Source: Nocardioides marinus
GTDB lineage: Bacteria; Pseudomonadota; Alphaproteobacteria; Rhodobacterales; Rhodobacteraceae
Direction: 5' to 3'
Assembly: GCA_019801415.1 (NCBI GenBank)
Contig: JAHVJD010000003.1
Span: 372,001 to 436,000, forward strand
DNA: 64,000 nt
A program made the position numbers and the translations under genes. Below the pieces are notes generated by a model. That model searched no databases. It saw only the letters and a program-made list of their open reading frames with translations, and was not told the origin of the DNA. Shown piece by piece: positions 56,002 to 64,000 of the stretch (its first letter is position 1; every line of letters starts with the position of its first letter).

Positions 56002-57099
56002 GTGCTGGCCCTGACTGCCCTGACCCTGTCTCATTTCCGCTCGCATCTGCGGGCGGAATTTCATTTGGACGGGCGGCCGGTGGCCATCTACGGCAACAAC
56101 GGTGCGGGCAAGACCAACATCCTTGAGGCGGTTTCGCTGTTCTCCCCCGGACGCGGGCTGCGCCGCGCCAGTGCCGCCGACATGGCCCGTCAGCCCGAGG
56201 CCTTGGGCTGGAAGCTGAAGGCCACCCTGCAAGCCCCAAGCCAGGCCTATGAGTTGGAAACCTGGTCCGAAGGCGGCAACGCCCGGCAGGTGAAGATCGA
56301 CAACAAGTCCGCCAGCCAGGTTGCACTGGGACAGGTGGTGCGGGTGGTCTGGTTGATTCCGGCGATGGACCGGCTGTGGATCGAGGCCGCCGAAGGGCGG
56401 CGGCGCTTCCTGGACCGCATCGCGCTCAGCTTCGAGCCCGCCCATGCCGAGGCTTCGCTGGATTATGAAAAGGCCATGCGCGAGCGCAACCGGCTGCTGA
56501 AGGAGCAGGTGCGCGACGCCGCCTGGTACCGGGTGCTGGAGGACCGCATGGCGGCCGCAGGCCACCGGGTGCACGCGGCGCGGGTCGCGGCGGTGGACCT
56601 GTTGCAGCAGGCGCAGACCGAGGCTGAGACCGCCTTTCCTGCCGCCGAACTGGAGCTGATCCAGTCCGAGGGCAGCATGCCCGGCAGCGAAGCGGATTTC
56701 AAAGCGGCGCTGGAGGAGAGCCGGTTTCGCGATCTGGCGGCCGGGCGTACCCTGGTGGGGCCGCACCGCAGCGATCTGATCGGCACCTACCGTGCCAAGG
56801 GCATCCCGGCCAGGGAGTGTTCCACCGGCGAGCAGAAGGCGCTGCTGGTCTCGCTGATCCTGGCCAATGCGCGGGCGCTGGCCGCGCGCGAGGGCGCGCC
56901 GCCGATCCTGTTGCTGGACGAGGTCGCCGCGCATCTCGACGCTGCGCGCCGTGCCGCACTTTATGACGAGATCTGCGCCCTTGGCACCCAGGCCTGGATG
57001 ACGGGCACCGGCGCGGAGCTGTTTGCCGAACTGGCGGGCCGCGCACAGCTGCTGGAGGTCTCCGACAGTGGCGGAACGTCGGAGATTTCGCAGGTATGA
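56002..57099 (+). CDS. recF: DNA replication/repair protein RecF
   Basis: Loads RecA at single-strand gaps. The 365 residues of an SMC/ABC-like ATPase show Walker A GNNGAGKT at 31-38, the RRRFLDRI block, signature STGEQKALL and Walker B LLLDEVAAHLD. The start is GTG at 56002 preceded by AAGGGAG. Its stop overlaps the LysE-type gene by 4 nt (ATGA). Confidence 0.95.
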   Translation: MLALTALTLSHFRSHLRAEFHLDGRPVAIYGNNGAGKTNILEAVSLFSPGRGLRRASAADMARQPEALGWKLKATLQAPSQAYELETWSEGGNARQVKIDNKSASQVALGQVVRVVWLIPAMDRLWIEAAEGRRRFLDRIALSFEPAHAEASLDYEKAMRERNRLLKEQVRDAAWYRVLEDRMAAAGHRVHAARVAAVDLLQQAQTEAETAFPAAELELIQSEGSMPGSEADFKAALEESRFRDLAAGRTLVGPHRSDLIGTYRAKGIPARECSTGEQKALLVSLILANARALAAREGAPPILLLDEVAAHLDAARRAALYDEICALGTQAWMTGTGAELFAELAGRAQLLEVSDSGGTSEISQV

Positions 57100-57716
57100 C
57101 GGTCTCGGCCTGGGACCTGACGCTCTATGCCGGAGCCTTGCTGGTGCTGTTCCTGACACCGGGTCCGGTGTGGTTGGCGCTGGTCGCGCGTTCGGTTTCC
57201 GGCGGTTTTCCCGCCGCTTGGCCACTGGCGGTGGGGGTGGCGGTCGGCGACATCCTGTGGCCGCTGATTGCCGTCGCGGGCATGTCCTGGGTGGTGTCCG
57301 AGTTCACCGGCCTCATGACGTTGCTGCGCTGGGTGGCCTGTCTGATGTTCCTGGGCATGGGATACCTGCTGATCCGGCACGCTGGCGCGGCGGTAGAGGA
57401 AAACCGCGCGTTGACCCGTCCCGGCGTTTGGGCGGGGTTCATGGCCGGGATCGCAGCCATCCTGGGCAACCCCAAGGCCATCCTGTTCTACATGGGCGTG
57501 CTGCCCGGTTTCTTTGACCTCTCGGCCACCACGGCAGGTGATGTCGCGGCAATCGTCGTGCTGTCCTTCCTGATCCCGCTGCTGGGCAATCTGGCGCTGG
57601 CCGGCATGGTCCACCGGGTGCGCCGCGCGGTCACATCCCCGCGGATCCGGCGGCGGATCAACCTCGTTTCCGGTGCGCTTCTGATCTGCGTCGGGCTGGT
57701 GATCCCCTTCACCTGA
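57096..57716 (+). CDS. LysE/RhtB-family exporter
   Basis: Amino-acid or metabolite exporter of 206 residues with about six membrane helices. The N-terminal LTPGPVWLALVARS is the family signature, and GNPKAILFYMGVLPGF near residue 128 is the second conserved block. The substrate is unknown. It is coupled to recF by an ATGA overlap and convergent with the TetR gene 6 bp away. Confidence 0.9.
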   Translation: MTVSAWDLTLYAGALLVLFLTPGPVWLALVARSVSGGFPAAWPLAVGVAVGDILWPLIAVAGMSWVVSEFTGLMTLLRWVACLMFLGMGYLLIRHAGAAVEENRALTRPGVWAGFMAGIAAILGNPKAILFYMGVLPGFFDLSATTAGDVAAIVVLSFLIPLLGNLALAGMVHRVRRAVTSPRIRRRINLVSGALLICVGLVIPFT

Positions 57717-57722
57717 GCGCCA

Positions 57723-58316
57723 CTAGGGCGCTGGTTGCAGCCATGCCTGCAGATAGGGCGCGAGCGCCTGTGCTGGCGGGGGAACGGTATCGTGCTCCCT
57801 GCAGAACCACAGGCCGAGCACATGGTTCGCGAAGGCCTGTATCCCTTCTGCCAGCAGTTCGGGCGGTTGGTCGCGACGGATCTTTCCCGCTGCCTGCAGC
57901 GGGCGAATCCAATCGGACAGCAGTGCGACCTGACGCAGGAAGCTGGCGGTGACGACCTCATCCGGAGGGGTGGTCGTGGCGCCGGAATAGCGCAGCAGCA
58001 AATCAAAGATCACCCTGTCCTGGGCCACGTAGTCCATATGCGGTGCCAGCCGAGCCGCCAGCTCGTCCGCATCCGCCGGGGCATCGCGTGATTCCATTTC
58101 GTCCAGCAGGCGCATCACGTCTGCGCCGATCAGCACCGCCAGCAATCCGTCCTTGTCCCCGAAATGGGAAAACAGGGTGCCTTTTGCCACGCCTGCGCGC
58201 GCTACCACCTCTTCTACCCGCAGGCCGCTGTAGCCCTGCTCCCGCACGATGGTGGCGGCCACGTCCAGCAGTCTCGCCCGCGTTTCCAGCCGCCGCTTCT
58301 GAGGGGCGCGTGTCAT
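57723..58316 (-). CDS. TetR-family repressor
   Basis: A 197-residue regulator with an N-terminal helix-turn-helix (about 10-57: LLDVAATIVREQGYSGLRVEEVVARAGVAKGTLFSHFGDKDGL region) and a variable all-helical ligand domain. It is divergent from a flavodoxin-fold oxidoreductase gene, and the 107-bp gap holds three copies of one 12-bp palindrome. Repression of both genes, relieved by a quinone- or aldehyde-like ligand, is the likely logic. Confidence 0.92.
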   Translation of the reverse strand: MTRAPQKRRLETRARLLDVAATIVREQGYSGLRVEEVVARAGVAKGTLFSHFGDKDGLLAVLIGADVMRLLDEMESRDAPADADELAARLAPHMDYVAQDRVIFDLLLRYSGATTTPPDEVVTASFLRQVALLSDWIRPLQAAGKIRRDQPPELLAEGIQAFANHVLGLWFCREHDTVPPPAQALAPYLQAWLQPAP

Positions 58317-58340
58317 GCCTCTACCTCACGATCCTTTTAT

Positions 58341-58352
58341 TGACCATGGTCA
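58341..58352. promoter_or_regulatory. TetR operator-like palindrome 1
   Basis: TGACCATGGTCA, a perfect 12-bp palindrome, the copy nearest the TetR gene. The same core recurs at 58363 and 58391. Confidence 0.75.
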
Positions 58353-58361
58353 CTTTAATAG

Positions 58362-58389
58362 TTGACCGCGGTCACTTTTGATTCAATAA
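58362..58389 (+). promoter_or_regulatory. Promoter of the flavodoxin-fold oxidoreductase gene
   Basis: TTGACC (58362-58367) as -35 and CAATAA (58384-58389) as -10, 16 bp apart. Palindrome 2 covers the -35 hexamer and palindrome 3 begins just after the -10, so bound repressor would block RNA polymerase. Confidence 0.5.
58363..58374. promoter_or_regulatory. TetR operator-like palindrome 2
   Basis: TGACCGCGGTCA, a perfect 12-bp palindrome, starts 22 bp from copy 1. It differs from the other copies only in the two central bases. Confidence 0.75.
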
Positions 58390-58390
58390 A

Positions 58391-58402
58391 TGACCATGGT
58401 CA
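58391..58402. promoter_or_regulatory. TetR operator-like palindrome 3
   Basis: TGACCATGGTCA, identical to copy 1, starts 28 bp from copy 2 and ends 21 bp before the oxidoreductase start codon. Confidence 0.75.
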
Positions 58403-58423
58403 ACTTAGCTTGCGGAGCGCGAA

Positions 58424-59017
58424 ATGTCTGCCCGAAAAATCATGGTACTGAACGGTCACCCCGGCCCGGCGTCCTTGTCGAAATCCCTGTGCACGGCCTA
58501 CCAGGCCGCGGCAGAGCTGGCGGGCCATCAAATCCGCTACCACGATGTCTCGCATATGCAGTTCGACATGGATTATGGGCAGAGCGGCTATAAGAACCCC
58601 AAGCCCTTGGAGCCGGACCTCGCGGCGTTTCTCGAGGATCTCGAATGGGCCGAGCATGTCGTGATGGCCGCGCCGCTCTGGTGGGGCGCGATCCCGGCCA
58701 AGCTGAAGGCGGTCTTTGACAGGGCGCTGTTGCCGGGGCACGCCTTCGACCCTCGGAACGTCAACTTCATGGGGTTGCCTGCGCCCATGCTGACGGGGAA
58801 GACAGCCCGGGTACTGCTGACCGCAGATACCCCCGCCTTGTGGCTCTGGCTGTTTTACGGGAATGCGGTGAAGCGCTTTCTCAGCCGCCAGATTCTCGGC
58901 TTTATCGGCATCAGGCCGACGCGGTTCACCACCTTTGCCCCTGCGACGGACGCGCCGGACGACAAGGTCGAGGCCTGGCTGCAAACCGCCCGTGGTCTGG
59001 GGGCCAGGGCGGCGTGA
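58424..59017 (+). CDS. Flavodoxin-fold NAD(P)H dehydrogenase (quinone)
   Basis: A 197-residue flavodoxin-like NAD(P)H:quinone reductase of the KefF/MdaB/NQO type. It shows the FMN phosphate-loop start NGHPGPASLSKSL and the APLWWGAIPAKLKAVFDR motif common to the family. It probably performs two-electron quinone reduction as a detoxification step. The divergent TetR gene and the triple operator suggest induction by its substrate. Confidence 0.88.
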   Translation: MSARKIMVLNGHPGPASLSKSLCTAYQAAAELAGHQIRYHDVSHMQFDMDYGQSGYKNPKPLEPDLAAFLEDLEWAEHVVMAAPLWWGAIPAKLKAVFDRALLPGHAFDPRNVNFMGLPAPMLTGKTARVLLTADTPALWLWLFYGNAVKRFLSRQILGFIGIRPTRFTTFAPATDAPDDKVEAWLQTARGLGARAA

Positions 59018-59045
59018 AACAGCCCAGAAAAAAAGGGGCTTGCGC

Positions 59046-59074
59046 GTGACAATCCCGGCCAGACTTCGTATAAA
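59046..59074 (+). promoter_or_regulatory. Sigma-70-type promoter of gyrB
   Basis: GTGACA (59046-59051) and TATAAA (59069-59074) are 17 bp apart, each one mismatch from consensus, placing the start about 20 bp before the gyrB start codon. Confidence 0.6.
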
Positions 59075-59081
59075 ATCCTGA

Positions 59082-61520
<2,439 letters not shown>

Positions 61521-61829
61521 TCTGGTGTGACAACCCGGCGAACCGCACGCAGGCACGTGTCTCGGGCAGAATGACGCCCATTTTGCGCGGCGTGCAGGAC
61601 GCGCGCCGTGCACGCCGCGGGCAGGTGGTGCTCACCGCCGTTCGGGACGTGCAACGCGGGTGTTGGACGCTTAGGGCCACTGCCTTTGTTTGGCGCGTGC
61701 TGCTCCTGTCGGTGTTGCAGCGCCTGTTCGGCTCCGGTTTGCCGCTCGGCGTGCTGTCAAAATCTTGCACAGGGCCCCCGCCGCCCCATATCTCGTTCAA
61801 GACGTCACGGTAAGGTGCGGGAGGCGACG
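61521..61829. other. gyrB-htpX intergenic region
   Basis: A 309-bp non-coding gap. It contains a perfect 11-bp inverted repeat (61586-61596 with 61609-61619) soon after gyrB, possibly its 3'-end hairpin, and a heat-shock-type promoter close to htpX. An open frame runs in from upstream into htpX but has no ribosome site. Confidence 0.55.
61765..61790 (+). promoter_or_regulatory. RpoH (sigma-32)-type promoter of htpX
   Basis: CTTGCA (61765-61770) and CCCCAT (61785-61790, followed by AT) are 14 bp apart, matching the heat-shock consensus CTTGAA-N13-15-CCCCAT closely. It ends 39 bp before the htpX start. Confidence 0.6.
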
Positions 61830-62753
61830 ATGGGCTATGTGAAGACAGCGATGCTGATGGCAGCGATGACCGCGCTCTTCATGGGGGTGGGCTACCTGAT
61901 CGGCGGCGCGAGCGGAGCGGTGATTGCGCTGGTTGTGGCCGCGGCCATGAATCTGTTCACCTGGTGGAATTCCGATCGCATGGTGTTGCGCATGCACAAT
62001 GCGCAACCGGTTCCCGCTGGCGACCGGATGGGGCTGCACGAATTGACCGCCACACTTGCGCAGAATGCGAACCTGCCGATGCCCAAGCTCTACCTGATCG
62101 ACACGCCGCAGCCCAACGCCTTTGCGACCGGTCGCAACCCAGAGAATGCCGCCGTCGCGGTGACCACCGGCCTGTTGCAAAGCCTGTCACGGGAAGAAGT
62201 GGCCGGCGTCATCGCGCATGAGCTGGCCCACATCCGCAACCACGACACCGCCATCATGACCGTGACCGCGACATTTGCCGGTGCGATCTCCATGTTGGCG
62301 AATTTCGCGATGTTCTTTGGCGGCTCGCGGGAGCGCCTGGGGTTGATCGGGACGCTGTTGATGATGTTCCTGGCACCTCTGGCCGCGGCTCTGGTGCAGA
62401 TGGCCATCAGTCGCACCCGGGAATACGCAGCCGACAAGGCCGGTGCCGAAATCTGCGGCGAGCCTCTGTGGCTGGCCTCGGCGCTGGAGAAGATCGCTCT
62501 GGGGGCCGCTCGCATCGACAACCATGCGGCCGAGCGCAACCCGGCGACGGCGCATATGTTCATCATCAATCCCTTGCATGCCCACAAGCATGACAACCTC
62601 TTTGCCACCCATCCCGCGACGGAAAACCGTGTGGCGGCGTTGCGCGCGATGGCGCGGCAGGGCGGACATACCCCGGGTCCCGGCCTGCAGCCCGGCCCCC
62701 GCCGTGGCCGGTCGCAAGCGCCCGGACGTCGTGATATCGGTCCCTGGGGCTGA
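61830..62753 (+). CDS. htpX: Membrane metalloprotease HtpX
   Basis: M48-family zinc protease that degrades misfolded membrane proteins together with FtsH. The 307 residues have two N-terminal membrane helices (about 6-45), HELAH at 130-134 with zinc ligands, two further hydrophobic segments (about 142-160 and 168-188), and the [15 protein letters not shown] block with the third zinc ligand. The C-terminus is Pro/Gly/Arg-rich. GGAGG precedes ATG 61830. Confidence 0.95.
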   Translation: MGYVKTAMLMAAMTALFMGVGYLIGGASGAVIALVVAAAMNLFTWWNSDRMVLRMHNAQPVPAGDRMGLHELTATLAQNANLPMPKLYLIDTPQPNAFATGRNPENAAVAVTTGLLQSLSREEVAGVIAHELAHIRNHDTAIMTVTATFAGAISMLANFAMFFGGSRERLGLIGTLLMMFLAPLAAALVQMAISRTREYAADKAGAEICGEPLWLASALEKIALGAARIDNHAAERNPATAHMFIINPLHAHKHDNLFATHPATENRVAALRAMARQGGHTPGPGLQPGPRRGRSQAPGRRDIGPWG

Positions 62754-62800
62754 GGCCAGGCACGACTGTCTTTGGACGCGCGCCGCCAGCCGGGTGGTGC

Positions 62801-63712
62801 TTAGAGCGGTATGTTGCCGAGGTGTTCTTCGCCGCGTTCACGGGCCAGCTGCATCTGCTTCTGGCGCTCGCGGAACCGGGCCTTGTCGGCCTCGGTGGTC
62901 TCGTTGATGCATTGATGGCAGCTCACGCCCTGCTCGAACTCGGGGCGCGACTTGTCCTCCGGCAGGATCGGGCGGCGGCAACCGTGGCACAGCTCATGCG
63001 GGCCTTCGACCAGCCCGTGTCCGACCGACACCCGGTTGTCAAAGACGAAACACTCCCCCTGCCAGGTGCTGTTTTCCGGGGGCACTTCCTCGAGGTACCG
63101 CAGAATGCCCCCCTTCAGGTGGTAGACGTCCTCCACCCCCTGACCCAGGAGGTAGTTGGTCGACTTCTCGCAGCGGATGCCGCCGGTGCAGAACATCGCC
63201 ACGCGCTTGTTGTGGAAACGCGCCTTGTTCTCCTCCCACCACGCCGGGAAGTCGCGGAAGCTCTCGGTCTTTGGGTCGATCGCGCCCTGAAACGTGCCGA
63301 TCGCCACCTCGTAATCATTGCGGGTATCGATCACCACCACGTCGTCCTGCTGGATCAGGTCATTCCAGTCCTCGGGTTCGACGTAATTTCCGACGTTCGC
63401 CCGCGGGTCGACATCCGGCTGACCCATGGTGACGATCTCTTTCTTCAGGCGCACCTTCATCTTGCCAAAGGGGGGCTCGGTGGCGGTGGCCTCTTTCCAC
63501 TCCAGATCGGCACAGCCGGGCAGGGCGCGGATGTGGTTCAGAACCGCGTCTATGGCGCTGTGTGACCCGGCGATGGTGCCGTTTATTCCCTCCTGCGCCA
63601 GCAGCAGAGATCCCTTGACGCCTTCCGCCTGGCAAAGCGCCAGAAGCGGCGGCTTGATCGCAGCGGGATCGGAGAAATGGGTGAAGTGGTAAAGCGCGGC
63701 AATCCTGTACAT
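62801..63712 (-). CDS. trhO: tRNA uridine(34) hydroxylase, rhodanese-like
   Basis: Oxygen-dependent enzyme that makes 5-hydroxyuridine at wobble U34 (formerly YceA). The 303 residues show the conserved N-terminal domain with EGINGTIAG (41-49) and a rhodanese domain with active Cys175 in CTGGIRCEK. A C-terminal Cys-rich tail (CHGCRRP and CHQC pairs) probably binds zinc. It is convergent with htpX. Confidence 0.93.
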   Translation of the reverse strand: MYRIAALYHFTHFSDPAAIKPPLLALCQAEGVKGSLLLAQEGINGTIAGSHSAIDAVLNHIRALPGCADLEWKEATATEPPFGKMKVRLKKEIVTMGQPDVDPRANVGNYVEPEDWNDLIQQDDVVVIDTRNDYEVAIGTFQGAIDPKTESFRDFPAWWEENKARFHNKRVAMFCTGGIRCEKSTNYLLGQGVEDVYHLKGGILRYLEEVPPENSTWQGECFVFDNRVSVGHGLVEGPHELCHGCRRPILPEDKSRPEFEQGVSCHQCINETTEADKARFRERQKQMQLARERGEEHLGNIPL

Positions 63713-63890
63713 GGCTCGGCCTTAGAACCCTCGCGCGAGTAATTCAAGAGGCGAGAGGCGGCTGGCCACGGCATTAAAATGCGTGTTTCAGAGGCATCAT
63801 TGCACGTGTCGGCCCCATTTCCCCGGGGGCGGATTTCCAATCCCCGCTGAAGACGCTACATTTTGTATGTTTCAACCGGAGGAGCCGCAA

Positions 63891-64000
63891 ATGACTGAGG
63901 CGCTGATCGTCGTGGATGTGCAGAATGATTTCTGTCCCGGAGGCGCGCTGGCAGTGCCCGGCGGGGATGAGGTGGTCGCCCCGATCAATGCGATGATGGA
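63891..64000 (+). CDS. pncA: Nicotinamidase, N-terminal fragment (3' cut by window end)
   Basis: First 36 codons of an isochorismatase-fold hydrolase. The start MTEALIVVDVQNDFCPGGALAV with the catalytic Asp in VDVQNDF is the characteristic opening of PncA, which converts nicotinamide to nicotinate for NAD salvage. A strong GGAGGAG ribosome site precedes ATG 63891. The rest lies beyond the window. Confidence 0.88.
   Translation, partial: MTEALIVVDVQNDFCPGGALAVPGGDEVVAPINAMM

Noticed and set aside
61608-61829. N-terminal extension of htpX by about 74 codons
   Set aside because: The extra residues are Arg/Cys-rich without family similarity; GGAGG sits just before ATG 61830, which gives the normal HtpX start, and a heat-shock promoter lies inside the extension.

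Overview
The window is high-GC, densely coded chromosomal DNA of an alphaproteobacterium. Gene content and order point to the Rhodobacterales, most likely the Roseobacter group. Clade-typical markers include a CcrM-type GANTC methyltransferase beside rnhB, a DUF2125 protein, a DUF3576 lipoprotein ahead of leuS-lptE-holA, two DUF721/LolA-type envelope and replication neighbourhoods, an AlkB alkane hydroxylase and a pair of dimethylglycine/sarcosine-dehydrogenase-like proteins. No tRNA, rRNA, insertion sequence, phage or CRISPR array was seen. Two genes are cut by the edges: the 2-oxoacid dehydrogenase E1 at the left and pncA at the right.

Layout. 1-3.2 kb: the end of a fused E1 gene overlapping a FabD-like acyltransferase, then a convergent pair encoding a small exported protein and a membrane-tethered winged-helix protein. 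3.4-9.7 kb: an exported Cys/His protein, rnhB, ccrM, a membrane class III nucleotide cyclase, alkB and mutY. 9.8-15.5 kb: DUF721 and a DsbA-like oxidase, facing an envelope operon read leftward (pmbA, an inositol-monophosphatase-family phosphatase, a Kdo-transferase-like gene, lpxK). 15.6-25.6 kb: DUF2125 protein, an SDR-crotonase pair, an HNH protein, a flavoprotein, a GST, and the leftward DUF3576-leuS-lptE-holA cluster. 25.9-33.1 kb: porin, yggS, an L,D-transpeptidase-ribA pair, a CenR-like response regulator, exonuclease III, and a thioredoxin-LON-Trm112 operon. 33.1-43.1 kb: UbiH-like hydroxylase, amidase, aminotransferase, ftsK, lolA, a lytic transglycosylase lipoprotein, an AEC transporter and hspQ. 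43.2-47.7 kb: gamma-glutamyltransferase-like protein, an anti-sigma kinase/STAS partner-switch pair, thiolase and msrC. 47.9-54.6 kb: an XRE-cupin regulator and a GlxA-type AraC regulator interleaved with two 816-residue FAD/GcvT fusion enzymes, a probable methylated-glycine (betaine to glycine) catabolic island. 54.8-64 kb: dnaN, recF, a LysE exporter, a TetR/oxidoreductase divergon, gyrB, htpX, trhO and pncA.

Functionally the window mixes replication and cell cycle (dnaN, recF, holA, gyrB, ftsK, ccrM, a CenR-like regulator), outer-membrane building (lpxK, lptE, lolA, the Kdo-transferase-like gene) and carbon and one-carbon metabolism. The most interesting signals are: three copies of a 12-bp palindrome in the TetR divergon; a 66-bp inverted repeat ahead of the XRE-cupin gene; two GANTC sites in the ccrM leader; a heat-shock-type promoter at htpX; a FabD-like enzyme that lost its malonate-binding arginine; a crotonase without both catalytic glutamates; and a membrane-anchored winged-helix regulator translationally coupled to an exported protein.
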